From positions 248,001 through 312,000 of the forward strand of contig CALRNL020000001.1 in NCBI GenBank assembly GCA_943369525.1: a stretch of 64,000 nucleotides of DNA, given 5' to 3'. This document shows, piece by piece, positions 34,034-42,858 of the stretch. This DNA is from BAIKAL-G1 sp943369525 (GTDB taxonomy: Bacteria > Cyanobacteriota > Cyanobacteriia > PCC-6307 > Cyanobiaceae). The notes beneath the pieces are model-generated. The model was not told the origin of the DNA, ran no database searches, and saw nothing but the letters and a program-made list of their open reading frames with translations. The translations under genes were made by a program, and so were the position numbers. The number at the start of each line of letters is the position of its first letter. Position 1 is the stretch's first letter.

Positions 34034-37000
34034 CTATTTCGCCTCCATCCAGTTGGGTCCCACGCCCGTTTCAACCTTCAGGGGCACCGAGAGCTGCACC
34101 GCCGTTTCCATGGTGCGGCGGGTGATGGCCAACACCGACTCCAGTGCTTCCGGGGCCACCTCCAGCACCAATTCATCGTGCACCTGCAGGAGCAACCTGG
34201 CGGGCAGGGCGGCGGCGGCCAACTCCCGGTGCAGCTGCACCATCGCCAGTTTGATGATGTCGGCACTGGACCCCTGGATTGGCGCATTGGCCGCCGCCCG
34301 CAGTTGCTGGGCCTCCATGCCCGCCCGCCGCGCCACCTCAAGGTCAATCTCTAGGGGATCTTTCCCCAGGAGTCGGCCCAGGCCATTGGGATCAAAGGCA
34401 AAGGGCCGGCGCCGGCCCAGGATCGTCTCCACGTAGCCGCGGGATAGGGCCAGCCGCTCCTGCAGTTCCAAAAAGGCAAATACCTGGGGATAGCGCTGTT
34501 TGTATTTTGTTAAAAACTCCTTGGCCTGGGCCTGACTAACCCCGGTTTCGCGGGCAAAGCGCTGGGCGCCCATGCCGTAGATCACCCCAAAGTTGATCGT
34601 TTTACCGAGCCGGCGCTCATCGGCGTTCACCTCATCCTTTTCGAGTAGCAAGCGAGCCGTGAGGGCGTGCACATCGTCGCCGGCCCGGTAGGCCTCCACC
34701 AGCACCGGTTCACCCGAAAGATGGGTGAGGATGCGCAGCTCGATCTGGCTGTAATCGGCACTGATGAGCTGCCAGCCCTGCTGGGGCAGAAAGGCCTTGC
34801 GAATCCGCCTAGAAAATTGCGTGCGGATCGGGATGTTCTGCAGGTTGGGATTGCTGCTCGACAGGCGCCCGGTGGCGGTGACGGCCTGGTTGAAATCGGT
34901 ATGGACCCGGCCCGTTTCCGGCTCCATTAGGGCGGGCAGGGCATCCACATAGGTGCTCTTGAGCTTGCTGAGGGTGCGATGTTCGAGCACCAGGGGCACC
35001 ACCGGATGGGCGTCCTCCAGTTTTTCAAGCACGGCCGCATCGGTGCTCCAGCCGGTCTTGGTTTTACGGGATTTCTTGCGGTCCAGGCCGAGCTTGTCAA
35101 AGAGCAGGTCACCCAGCTGCTTGGGCGAGGCCAGGTTGAACTCCAGGCCGGCGGCGGCGCGGGCGTCCAGTTCGAGGCGGGCCAAGGTGGTGGCCAGCTC
35201 GGCGGAGAGCTCGGCCAGGTAGGCCGTGTCAATGCGGATGCCGGTGGCCTCCATCAGGGCAAGCACGGGCTCGAGGGGCAGCTCCACCTGGTCCAGCAGG
35301 GCGGGAAGGGCCGGTCCCTGGTCGGCCAACTGCCCCCGCAGAAGGCCCGTCAGCCTCCAGGTGAGATGCACGTCCATGCCGCAATACAGGGCTGCGGCTT
35401 CGATCGGCACCGAGGCAAAGGTGGCCCCCTTGGGCACCAACTCGCCGAAACCGGTGGGGTTGAAGCCGTAGTTGCGCTCGGCCAGGGCGTCGAGGCCATG
35501 GCTGGCATTGGCATCGCGCAGGTAGTCCGCCAGCAGGGTGTCCATCACCACGCCGCCCAGGGGGAGGCCGTGGCGCATCAGCACCAACCGGTCGTATTTG
35601 GCGTTTTGCAGGGTTTTGGGATGGTCGGCGCTGGCAAGCCAGGGGGCTAACGCCGCCAGCACGCGCTCCAGGGGCAATTGCGGAGGCGCTGGCGGCGGCG
35701 CGCTGAGCAGGTCGGCGGCGGCGGGCGGATGGTGGCCGATCGGGATGTAGGCCAGATCGGCCGGCCCCTCGCCCCAACCCAGGCCGATCCCGACCAGCTC
35801 CGCTTGGAACGGATTCAGGGCGGTGGTTTCGGTATCTAGGGCAATGGGGCTGGCCGGATCGGTCGTCGCCCAGAGGCGCTCCACCAGGGCTTGCAAGGCA
35901 CCCTCGGAGCCGATCAGTTGGGGGGCCAGGGGGGGCAGCTGGCCGGGCTCGCTGGTGGGCTGGGCCTGCGTCAGCGCCTGGTGCGAGGGGCGAGCCAGAC
36001 CCCCTTCAGCGGGCCCCAGGTCCTGCGGCCGTGGGGCCTTGCTCCCTTGACCAGCCATGGCTGCCGCCTTGATCCCTGCCCCTGACGGAACGGCAACCAC
36101 GGGCGCCTCTGGCGGCGGCTCCGCCGAAAAAATCCGCGCGAAGTTGCCCACCTGCTTCACCAGGCTGAACAGCTCCAGCTCCTCCAGGCTCGCCGCCAGG
36201 CTCGGGGCATCCACCGCCCCCAGAACCAAGCGCGGTTCGCTTGGCAGGGGGATGTCCACGAGGATCTCAGCCAGCATGCGCGAGCGGTAGGCGTTATCGC
36301 GATCGGCGCTGAGTTTGACCTTGAGGGCTCCCTTGAGGGCCCCCTTGCTGTCCTTTTCGCCCAGACCCGAGAGGGCGGCATAGACGCCATCAAGGTCGCC
36401 ATTTTCCTTGAGCAGGCTGATCGCCGTTTTCGGTCCCACCCCCTTGACGCCAGGGATGTTGTCGGAGCTATCGCCGGTGAGGGCCTTGAGATCCACCACA
36501 TCCTCGGGCGGCACGCCCAACTTGGCGATCACCCCCTCCCGCTTGATTTCCAATGGCCCACTGCTTTTGGCGTAGGGACCGCCGCCCATATAAAGAACCG
36601 AGATGTCGCGGCCGTCATCCACCAGTTGGAAGAGGTCGCGGTCCCCCGAGAGGATGCGCACCCGCCAGCCCGCATCCGCGGCCCGGTTGGCCAGGGTGCC
36701 GAGCACGTCATCGGCCTCATAGCCAGGGGCCATGCAGAGGGGCAAATCGAGGGCGGTTGCGAGGATCTGCTGCAGGTTGGCCAGATCGGCAAAGAAGTGT
36801 TCCGGCGCCTCATCGCGGTGGGCCTTGTAGGCGCTATCGGCCTCATGGCGGAAGGTGGGCTGGGCCGTGTCGAAGGCGATCACCACCCCCTGGGGGGCCA
36901 GGCCCTTGGCGTTGTCGAGCAGGGCCTTGAGAAAGCCGTAAGTGACCGAAGTGGGCACACCCTCCTTAGTGCTCAGGCCCCCTTCCCCTCCCTTGGAAAA

Positions 37001-37129
37001 GGCATAGAAACTGCGAAAGGCCAGGCTGTGGCCATCCACCAACAGCAGCAGGGGAGCGGCCGCCCCTGGACCAGCAACGGCCCCATCACCAGGGATTTGC
37101 CCGTTCGCGAGCCTGCCTTCTGCTGTCAT
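34034..37129 (-). CDS. polA: DNA polymerase I
   Basis: The product is 1031 residues with all three domains. The 5'-nuclease domain (about 25-320) starts LLLLVDGHSLAFRSFYAF and contains GYEADDVLGTLA and DLKALTGDSSDNIPGVKGVG. The proofreading domain (about 430-620) keeps the acidic residues of Exo I (IALDTETTALNP) and the YxxxD of Exo III (YCGMDVHLTW), so it is probably active. The polymerase domain contains SADYSQIELRILTHLSGEP (motif A), GKTINFGVIYGMGAQRFA (motif B) and LLLQVHDELVLE (motif C). An Ala/Pro-rich linker of about 80 residues after the nuclease domain makes the protein longer than the E. coli enzyme (928 residues). Confidence 0.97.
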   Translation of the reverse strand: MTAEGRLANGQIPGDGAVAGPGAAAPLLLLVDGHSLAFRSFYAFSKGGEGGLSTKEGVPTSVTYGFLKALLDNAKGLAPQGVVIAFDTAQPTFRHEADSAYKAHRDEAPEHFFADLANLQQILATALDLPLCMAPGYEADDVLGTLANRAADAGWRVRILSGDRDLFQLVDDGRDISVLYMGGGPYAKSSGPLEIKREGVIAKLGVPPEDVVDLKALTGDSSDNIPGVKGVGPKTAISLLKENGDLDGVYAALSGLGEKDSKGALKGALKVKLSADRDNAYRSRMLAEILVDIPLPSEPRLVLGAVDAPSLAASLEELELFSLVKQVGNFARIFSAEPPPEAPVVAVPSGAGIKAAAMAGQGSKAPRPQDLGPAEGGLARPSHQALTQAQPTSEPGQLPPLAPQLIGSEGALQALVERLWATTDPASPIALDTETTALNPFQAELVGIGLGWGEGPADLAYIPIGHHPPAAADLLSAPPPAPPQLPLERVLAALAPWLASADHPKTLQNAKYDRLVLMRHGLPLGGVVMDTLLADYLRDANASHGLDALAERNYGFNPTGFGELVPKGATFASVPIEAAALYCGMDVHLTWRLTGLLRGQLADQGPALPALLDQVELPLEPVLALMEATGIRIDTAYLAELSAELATTLARLELDARAAAGLEFNLASPKQLGDLLFDKLGLDRKKSRKTKTGWSTDAAVLEKLEDAHPVVPLVLEHRTLSKLKSTYVDALPALMEPETGRVHTDFNQAVTATGRLSSSNPNLQNIPIRTQFSRRIRKAFLPQQGWQLISADYSQIELRILTHLSGEPVLVEAYRAGDDVHALTARLLLEKDEVNADERRLGKTINFGVIYGMGAQRFARETGVSQAQAKEFLTKYKQRYPQVFAFLELQERLALSRGYVETILGRRRPFAFDPNGLGRLLGKDPLEIDLEVARRAGMEAQQLRAAANAPIQGSSADIIKLAMVQLHRELAAAALPARLLLQVHDELVLEVAPEALESVLAITRRTMETAVQLSVPLKVETGVGPNWMEAK

Positions 37130-37216
37130 GGCCTGCTACTGGAACCGCCTCAGATTGGCAGAGGGACCAACCCCATCCATATCGTGGGGCAACGACCCTT
37201 GCAAGTGTCAAAGCCA

Positions 37217-37459
37217 ATGGCCCGAACGCCCAACTACTACGCCATTCACCTGCTCCTGGCCGGCGGTCACCACCAGGTGATCAATTTTCCCGATCTGGCC
37301 TCCTTCCAAAAGTGGTATGGCGACGTGCTGAATGCCGGTCCGACCGAGGCCTTCGTTAACGTGCCAATTAATGATTTACAAGGGGAATACCTGGTGGTGC
37401 GCCCCAGTGGCGTGGTGGGGATCCGGGTCGAACCCCAGTTCACCTCCTTCGTCGAATGA
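37217..37459 (+). CDS. Conserved-looking small protein, function unknown
   Basis: The product is 80 residues, starting MARTPNYYAIHLLLAGGHHQ. It alternates short strands and helices (VINFPDLASFQKWYGDVL, then YLVVRPSGVVGIRVEPQF) and has no membrane segment. The composition and the tight fit between polA (divergent) and the antiporter gene 18 bases downstream support real coding. I do not recognise a family. A long in-frame extension upstream to 36626 overlaps polA and was rejected. Confidence 0.65.
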   Translation: MARTPNYYAIHLLLAGGHHQVINFPDLASFQKWYGDVLNAGPTEAFVNVPINDLQGEYLVVRPSGVVGIRVEPQFTSFVE

Positions 37460-37477
37460 TTCCCTGCAGCAGCCCCC

Positions 37478-38791
37478 TTGAATCGCGTTGAGCTCCTCTG
37501 GAGCGAGTCATTCTTTGCCGGCTCCCTAGCCCAATTAATCGCCCGGCTCACGGGCCTGCCGGCGGTGGTGCTGCTGTTGGCGGTCGGCCTGGTGATCGGC
37601 CGGGCCGGCTTCAACCTGGTCGAACCCGAAACCCTGGGCCAGGGCCTGCAACCCCTGGTGGGGCTCCTGGTCAGCCTGGTCCTCTTTGATGGCGGCCTGA
37701 ACCTGCGCCTGGCCGGCCGGGACCTGCAGCGCACCGTCGTGCAGCTGGTGGTCGTGAGGGGAGTGCTCGGCCTCCTAGGCGGCGCCTTGGTGGCCCATCA
37801 GCTGGCCGGCCTGGCCTGGCCCCTGGCCTGGGTGTTTGCGGCCATCTCCCTAGCCACTGGACCCACGGTGGTGACGCCGATGGTGCAGCAGATGCGCCTG
37901 CTCCCAGGCCTGGGCCAGATTCTCCAGGCCGAGGGATTGATCCTCGAGCCGATCGGCGCCGTGCTGGCCCTGCTCTTGCTGCAGCTGGCCCTGGGCGACC
38001 TGGCGGGCTGGGGCGATGTGGTGTCCCTCCTGGGCCTGCGGGTTGGTGGCGGGGTCGCGATCGGCGCAACCGGTGGCTTGCTGCTGAGCCTGGTGCTGGC
38101 ACACCTGCCCAGGGGTTCGGGCACGGAGCAGGAGGACCCCCTGCCCCTGCAGCTGATTCTGGGCGCCCTGTTCCTGCTGGTGAGCGGTAGCGAATGGCTC
38201 TTGCCCGAAGCTGGCTTTCCCGCTGCCGTGGCGGCGGGCGTGGTGGTGGGCCTGCGGCTCGATAAGGAGGCCAGCCAGCTCAATGAGCTGATCGCCCAAC
38301 TGGCCCAGCTGGCGATCACCGTGCTCTTCCCGCTGCTGGCCGCCGACCTCTCCTGGGCGGAACTGAGCCCCCTTGGGCTGGGGGGGGTGGGCTGTGTGTT
38401 GGCGCTGATGCTCTATCGCTGGATTGTGATCCAGGTCGGTGCGATCGGCCTAATCGGTCTGGGATGGAGCGAGAAGCTGATTCTCAGCTGGATCGCGCCG
38501 CGGGGCATCGTGACCGCCGCCGTGGCCAGCCTGTTTGCCCTGCAGCTCGACGCGGCCGGCGTGGCTGGCGCCTCCGATCTCAAGGGCCTGGTGTTCCTGA
38601 TGATCCTGCTCACCGTGGGCCTGCAGGGCTTCACGGCCCCCAGCCTGGCCCGCCGCCTCGGTCTTGTCCTGGAGCCAGAAGCTGCGGCCAACGATGCCCA
38701 GGGCGAAGGGCCGATGACGGGCGTTCCAAGCCAAACCGATGAGGCCAAGGGCCCGGCCCCCCAGGCCGAATCCGGCGTAATCAACCCTTAG
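37478..38791 (+). CDS. CPA1-type cation/proton antiporter
   Basis: The product is 437 residues with about 12 membrane helices. Characteristic segments are LVGLLVSLVLFDGGLNLRLA, the discontinuous-helix region AAISLATGPTVVTPMVQQM, LQAEGLILEPIGAVLALLLL and LSWIAPRGIVTAAVASLFAL. The usual DP/ND aspartate of NhaP-like proteins (normally ATDPV) is replaced by GPTV here, while ILEPIG and APRG are kept, as in a subgroup of cyanobacterial antiporters. It exchanges Na+ or K+ for H+ at the plasma or thylakoid membrane. The start is a TTG at 37478, chosen because it begins the homologous part; the region before it is the neighbouring gene. Confidence 0.87.
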   Translation: MNRVELLWSESFFAGSLAQLIARLTGLPAVVLLLAVGLVIGRAGFNLVEPETLGQGLQPLVGLLVSLVLFDGGLNLRLAGRDLQRTVVQLVVVRGVLGLLGGALVAHQLAGLAWPLAWVFAAISLATGPTVVTPMVQQMRLLPGLGQILQAEGLILEPIGAVLALLLLQLALGDLAGWGDVVSLLGLRVGGGVAIGATGGLLLSLVLAHLPRGSGTEQEDPLPLQLILGALFLLVSGSEWLLPEAGFPAAVAAGVVVGLRLDKEASQLNELIAQLAQLAITVLFPLLAADLSWAELSPLGLGGVGCVLALMLYRWIVIQVGAIGLIGLGWSEKLILSWIAPRGIVTAAVASLFALQLDAAGVAGASDLKGLVFLMILLTVGLQGFTAPSLARRLGLVLEPEAAANDAQGEGPMTGVPSQTDEAKGPAPQAESGVINP

Positions 38792-38800
38792 GCCCCTGAT

Positions 38801-40273
38801 TCAGAGACAGCGGCGCATGCGCGCGGCCGCCTCGCCACTGGGTTGGAGTAGCAACCAGGTGCTGAGCAGGTCGGGGCCCTGGAGGCTGCCCAGTAGGGCG
38901 GCGCGCAGGGTTTTCATCAGCACTCCTTTTTTGACGCCGGCCGCCGCTACCGCCCGGGCCAACAGGTCCTGGGCCTGCTCCGGGGTCAAGGGCCCGTCGC
39001 CGAGGAGCTCCAATAGGGCTTGCAGGGCATCCCGGGCTCCCGGACTCTGGAGCTGGACTAGGGCAGCCCCATTGAGCTCGGGCCGGCAGAAGAATGGCAG
39101 GGCCTGGTCAATGCCATCGCGCAGGGTGACAAGGGAGGGACCAATGAGGGCGCAGAGGGACTCCAGCCAGGCCTGATCTTGGGTTGAATAGTTAGGGCTG
39201 GGGTGGTCTGGGTTGGGCTGATCCAACCAGCCTTCACCCGCCCAGAGGGGCCGCAACTGCTCTAGTAACTGACCTGGGCCCAGGTCATGGAGCACCTGGG
39301 CGTTCAACCAGTTGAGCTTGTCCCAGTCGAAACGGGCTCCCGCCTTGTTGACCCGATCAAAAGCGAAGACGGCGGCGGCCTCGGCCAAGCTAAAACGCTC
39401 ACCCATGCCCTCCGGCGGCGACCAACCCAGCAGGGTCATGTAATTGGCCAGGGCGGCGGCGCTGTAGCCCTGGGCGCGGAAATCGGCCACGGAGGTGACC
39501 CCATCGCGCTTGGAAAGCTTCCGGCCCTCCTTGTTGAGGATCAGGGGCGTGTGGGCGAACACCGGCAGGGCCAGGCCCAGGGCCTCATAGAGGAGGATTT
39601 GTTTGGCCGTGTTGGCAATGTGGTCTTCGCCACGGATCACGTGGCTGATCGCCATCGCGGCGTCATCCACCACCACCACCAGGTTGTAGAGGGGATCGCC
39701 GATCATGGTTGCCGGGGCCCGGCGGGCAATCACCATGTCGCCGCCGAGGTCGGCGCCGGCCCAGCGCATCTCACCGCGCACCAAATCGGTCCAGCCCATG
39801 CTGGCGTCGTCGTCGATGCGGAAGCGAACCGTGGCCTGGCGTCCTTCAGCGATAAAGGCCTGCTCCTGGGCTGGGCTCAGGTCACGATGACGGTTGTCAT
39901 AGCGGGGCGGCCTGTTGTCTGCCGCCTGGCGCTCACGCATCTCCTGGAGCTCGGCCTCGCTGGCGTAGCAGCGGTAGGCCTGGCCCGAAGCCAGCAGCTG
40001 GCCAATGGCGGCGCGATGGGCCCCAATTCGCTCGCTTTGGACCACCGGCTCCCCATCCCAGGCAAGCCCCAGCCATTGCAGGCCCTCGAGGATGTTGGCG
40101 GTGAATTCGGGCTTGCTGCGCTCCCGGTCGGTGTCCTCGATCCGCAACAGGAACTGGCCGCCGTGGCGTTTGGCGAACAACCAGTTGAACACCGCCGTCC
40201 GGGCGGTGCCGATGTGGAGCGTGCCGGTGGGGCTAGGAGCCAGACGGACACGCACGGAATCCGTGTTCGCCAT
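38801..40273 (-). CDS. gltX: Glutamyl-tRNA synthetase
   Basis: The product is 490 residues from the ATG 40273 (MANTDSVRVRLAPSPTGTLH). The open frame continues upstream through the tRNA-Asp gene, which excludes the earlier start. HIGH-type motif PTGTLHIGTART and KMSKS-type motif KLSKRDG identify a class I synthetase of the GluRS family. A discriminating-type C-terminal anticodon-binding domain follows (VNKAGARFDWDKLNWLNAQ). It charges tRNA-Glu for protein synthesis and, in cyanobacteria, also provides Glu-tRNA for tetrapyrrole synthesis. The tRNA-Asp gene lies 40 bases upstream on the same strand. Confidence 0.96.
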   Translation of the reverse strand: MANTDSVRVRLAPSPTGTLHIGTARTAVFNWLFAKRHGGQFLLRIEDTDRERSKPEFTANILEGLQWLGLAWDGEPVVQSERIGAHRAAIGQLLASGQAYRCYASEAELQEMRERQAADNRPPRYDNRHRDLSPAQEQAFIAEGRQATVRFRIDDDASMGWTDLVRGEMRWAGADLGGDMVIARRAPATMIGDPLYNLVVVVDDAAMAISHVIRGEDHIANTAKQILLYEALGLALPVFAHTPLILNKEGRKLSKRDGVTSVADFRAQGYSAAALANYMTLLGWSPPEGMGERFSLAEAAAVFAFDRVNKAGARFDWDKLNWLNAQVLHDLGPGQLLEQLRPLWAGEGWLDQPNPDHPSPNYSTQDQAWLESLCALIGPSLVTLRDGIDQALPFFCRPELNGAALVQLQSPGARDALQALLELLGDGPLTPEQAQDLLARAVAAAGVKKGVLMKTLRAALLGSLQGPDLLSTWLLLQPSGEAAARMRRCL

Positions 40274-40313
40274 GGTGGTGCGACTCCTCGGTAACGGGTA
40301 GGGGTGGTTTGAA

Positions 40314-40387
40314 CGGGACTGACGGGGCTCGAACCCGCAACTTCCGCCGTGACAGGGCGGTGCTCTAACCGATTGAACTACAGTCCC
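40314..40387 (-). tRNA. tRNA-Asp (GTC)
   Basis: The minus strand folds as a 74-nt cloverleaf. Acceptor arm GGGACTG pairs with CAGTCCC, with discriminator G at 40314. The D arm contains AGTTCAATCGGTTAGAG. The anticodon stem-loop CCGCC-CTGTCAC-GGCGG gives anticodon GTC. The T arm contains GGTTCGAGCCC. The 3' CCA is not encoded. It is directly upstream of gltX. Confidence 0.97.
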
Positions 40388-40388
40388 A

Positions 40389-40428
40389 AATTGGTTTTTC
40401 AACCAATTGCGTTTGGTTTACAACCAAA
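40389..40428. repeat. Two small adjacent hairpins upstream of tRNA-Asp
   Basis: AATTGGTT (40389-40396) pairs with AACCAATT (40401-40408), and TTTGGTT (40412-40418) pairs with AACCAAA (40422-40428). Transcribed on the minus strand, the hairpin nearer the tRNA has a GAAA tetraloop and ends one base before the tRNA. They may mark a processing or termination site between the small gene upstream and tRNA-Asp. Confidence 0.7.
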
Positions 40429-40654
40429 ACCACAGATTGGCCCAAGGGCCAGCTCTGGATCGCCCGGGCAACGGTGGCTGCCCTGCGCTCCAAACAGTAT
40501 CTGCTGTGACGGGCCCCTCCGTCAACCAATCGGCCCCAGTGGCGCACTGCAGGAACAAAACCTTGGGGCCATAAAAAATTCCCTGGCCGGGCTCCGGGGG
40601 AGCACGATCAGGGGCAGCGGATTGGGGGCCGCCATCGGCCCACTTCACGGGTGG

Positions 40655-40843
40655 TCAGGGGCGGAAACCGGCCGGTTCAATCAGGCGAACCTGGTTTCCC
40701 CTGGCGGTAAATTCCCGACCCTGGTCGCTCTGAACAACGACTCGACCACCGGATTTGACACGGATCACCCGCGCCCGAACCCAGCCAAGGGCTGCGGACT
40801 CGAGAACTTTGACCACATCACCAGGCTGTAGATCCAACTCCAT
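40655..40843 (-). CDS. Small conserved-looking protein between two tRNA genes
   Basis: The ATG at 40843 gives 62 residues (MELDLQPGDVVKVLESAALG). The pattern of alternating hydrophobic and charged residues (WVRARVIRVKSGGRVVVQSD, then FTARGNQVRLIEP) suggests a small beta-barrel of the SH3/KOW kind. The open frame continues upstream to 40909 but then enters the tRNA-Trp gene, so the internal ATG is used. I do not recognise a named family. It lies between tRNA-Trp and tRNA-Asp on the same strand, probably in one transcript. Confidence 0.65.
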   Translation of the reverse strand: MELDLQPGDVVKVLESAALGWVRARVIRVKSGGRVVVQSDQGREFTARGNQVRLIEPAGFRP

Positions 40844-40879
40844 GTCCGGAACCACGAAACTGCAGGAGGGGGAATCGGA

Positions 40880-40952
40880 CGCGCCGTGGAGGACTTGAAC
40901 CCCCGGCATCAGGTTTTGGAGACCTGCGTTCTACCAACTGAACTAACGGCGC
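40880..40952 (-). tRNA. tRNA-Trp (CCA)
   Basis: The minus strand folds as a 73-nt cloverleaf. Acceptor GCGCCGT pairs with ACGGCGC, with discriminator G at 40880. The D arm contains AGTTCAGTTGGTAGAAC. The anticodon loop reads TCTCCAAAA, giving anticodon CCA. The T arm contains GGTTCAAGTCC. No 3' CCA is encoded. It lies downstream of rplS on the same strand. Confidence 0.96.
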
Positions 40953-41022
40953 AAGGCGATCCCCCCCGCGGTCAAGGCCCATAGCAAGATGGACATTGAC
41001 CTGGGCAAATGAGGCGTAGGCC

Positions 41023-41523
41023 TCAGCGATCGAAGCGCTGCTTGACGCGAGTGGCCTTACCCACCCGATCGCGCAGATAAAAGAGCTTCGCTCGACGCAC
41101 CTTACCGCGCCGCTCCACCTTGATGGAGGCGACCTGGGGGCTGTGCAGCATGAAGACACGCTCCACACCGACCCCTTGGAAGATGCGGCGCACGGTGATG
41201 GTCTCATGGAGACCGCCATGGCGCTTGGCAATCACAACGCCCTCGTAGGGCTGGATGCGCTCCTTGTTGCCCTCACTGATGCGCACCCCCACGCGGACGG
41301 TGTCGCCCACGTAGATCTCGGGCAGATCGCTCTTGAGCTGATCGGCCTCGAAGGCCCGAATCAGGTCCTGGGCGCTGAGTTTGCCCGTGGTGGCCTTCAC
41401 AGGCTCCAAGGTTGCCACCGCAGGGGATGGGCTCCCAGATGCCGTGGTCTCCAAGCTGGTCTCCACCGTGGTGGCCTCCGTCTCGCTGGTCATCTCAATA
41501 ATCTCGTTGGATTCCGCTGCCAT
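41023..41523 (-). CDS. rplS: Ribosomal protein L19
   Basis: L19 sits at the interface of the two ribosomal subunits. The product is 166 residues from the ATG 41523, which has GGAG six bases upstream; a GTG/ATG ten codons earlier lacks such a site. The first 50 residues are an acidic, Thr/Ser/Glu-rich extension common in cyanobacterial L19. The core includes IYVGDTVRVGVRISEGNKER, IQPYEGVVIAKRHGG and VERVFMLHSPQVASIKVERR, ending LRDRVGKATRVKQR. The tRNA-Trp gene follows 70 bases downstream. Confidence 0.96.
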   Translation of the reverse strand: MAAESNEIIEMTSETEATTVETSLETTASGSPSPAVATLEPVKATTGKLSAQDLIRAFEADQLKSDLPEIYVGDTVRVGVRISEGNKERIQPYEGVVIAKRHGGLHETITVRRIFQGVGVERVFMLHSPQVASIKVERRGKVRRAKLFYLRDRVGKATRVKQRFDR

Positions 41524-41565
41524 CCCAGCTCCGAAAGACGCCTGGCCAAAAAACAAGTGTACCGC

Positions 41566-41904
41566 TCAGGCCGACCCACCCTGGCTGGCCGACTTTTCGG
41601 GGCGTTGGCCCTGACGCCAGCGTTGCAACAGCAGGCCGGTCCCCGAGATCAGCATCCAGAGCAGGCCCAGGCCGTTGAGCAACACATAAAAGGGTTCCAG
41701 GTCCTTGCCCAGCCATTCACCCTCGTGCAGCGCCATCAAAACGTGCAGCTGGTCCCGGCCCAGGCCGGCCCAATCCTTGAGCAGGCGGTAGGCCATGCCA
41801 CTACAGGCCGTGATCACCAGGGGGGCCAGCACAAACGGAGCCACCGCCCCGTGCAGCCGGCGCAACTGCTGGTACCTCTGTGGCGTCAGCCCAGGCAGCG
41901 ACAT
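41566..41904 (-). CDS. PepSY-TM-like small membrane protein
   Basis: The product is 112 residues with two membrane helices: GAVAPFVLAPLVITACSGMA, preceded by RRLH, and PFYVLLNGLGLLWMLISGTG. Histidines in RLHG and LHEGEWLG flank the helices as in PepSY-associated membrane proteins, which are linked to iron or peptide metabolism. The charged tail is short. It lies 42 bases upstream of rplS on the same strand and may share its transcript. Confidence 0.7.
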   Translation of the reverse strand: MSLPGLTPQRYQQLRRLHGAVAPFVLAPLVITACSGMAYRLLKDWAGLGRDQLHVLMALHEGEWLGKDLEPFYVLLNGLGLLWMLISGTGLLLQRWRQGQRPEKSASQGGSA

Positions 41905-41979
41905 CAGGGGGCGGGAACAGTGCGGGCAACAGGGCGCCGGCCTCCCGTTCTACCTTGACAATCGGCCCTGGACCTTTCA

Positions 41980-42858
41980 ATGAATCTTTTTGCTGATCTG
42001 CTGGCCTCCACCAGCCGTCAAGCGGCCGCCAGCCCGTCAGCAGCGGCCCAGGCGGCCGCCACCCAGACCGGACCCCGCATCCAGAAGGGACGCCGGGGCG
42101 TGGAAATCAAGTCGGCGCGGGAGATTGCGATCATGCGCAAGGCGAGCCGGATCGTGGCCACCGTGCTGAGGGAGATCAGCGAACTCGCCGCACCGGGCAT
42201 GACCACCGCCGACCTGGATCGCCACGCCGAGCGCCGCATCCGGGAGATGGGAGCCACCCCCAGTTTCAAGGGCTACCACGGCTTTCCCGCCAGCATCTGC
42301 GCCTCGATCAACCATGAGGTCGTCCATGGCATCCCCAGCAGCAAACGGGTGATTCGGGCCGGCGACCTGGTCAAGATCGATACGGGCGCCTATTTCGAGG
42401 GTTACCACGGCGACAGCTGCATCAGCCTCTGTGTGGGCGAGGGGGCCAGCGAGGAGGCCCAGCGGCTCACCCGGGTAGCCCAGGAATCGCTCATGAAGGG
42501 CCTGGCCCGCATCAAGGCGGGCAACAGCCTGCTCGACATCGCCGGCGCCGTGCAGGACCACGTCGAAGCCCATGGCTATGCGGTGGTGGAGGACTACACG
42601 GGCCATGGGGTCGGCCGCAATCTGCATGAGGAACCCTCGGTGTTCAACTTCCGCACCCGGGACCTGCCCAACATGACCCTGCGGGCCGGCATGACCCTGG
42701 CGGTGGAGCCGATCCTCAATGCCGGCAGTAAGGACTGCCGCACCCTCAAGGACCGCTGGACCGTGGTGACAGAGGACGGCAGCCTCTCGGCCCAGTGGGA
42801 ACACACCATCGCCGTCACCAGCGATGGCTGTGAAATCCTCACCGACCGGGATTTCTAG
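41980..42858 (+). CDS. map: Methionine aminopeptidase, type I
   Basis: It removes the N-terminal methionine from new proteins. The product is 292 residues. An Ala/Gln-rich extension of about 38 residues precedes the catalytic domain (GVEIKSAREIAIMRKASRIV). Metal ligands are the Asp residues in VKIDTGAYFEGYHGDSC, His in GHGVGRNLHEEPSV, Glu in TLAVEPILNAG and Glu in AQWEHTIAV. The pita-bread fold is complete. Its stop overlaps the stop of the convergent SDR gene by two bases within TTCTAGGC. Confidence 0.95.
   Translation: MNLFADLLASTSRQAAASPSAAAQAAATQTGPRIQKGRRGVEIKSAREIAIMRKASRIVATVLREISELAAPGMTTADLDRHAERRIREMGATPSFKGYHGFPASICASINHEVVHGIPSSKRVIRAGDLVKIDTGAYFEGYHGDSCISLCVGEGASEEAQRLTRVAQESLMKGLARIKAGNSLLDIAGAVQDHVEAHGYAVVEDYTGHGVGRNLHEEPSVFNFRTRDLPNMTLRAGMTLAVEPILNAGSKDCRTLKDRWTVVTEDGSLSAQWEHTIAVTSDGCEILTDRDF

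Noticed and set aside
36626..37216. Long upstream extension of the small protein at 37217
   Set aside because: It is antisense to the polA nuclease domain and has no protein-family features.
40274..40402. N-terminal extension of gltX through tRNA-Asp
   Set aside because: It reads through the tRNA gene, and the conserved synthetase start is at 40273.
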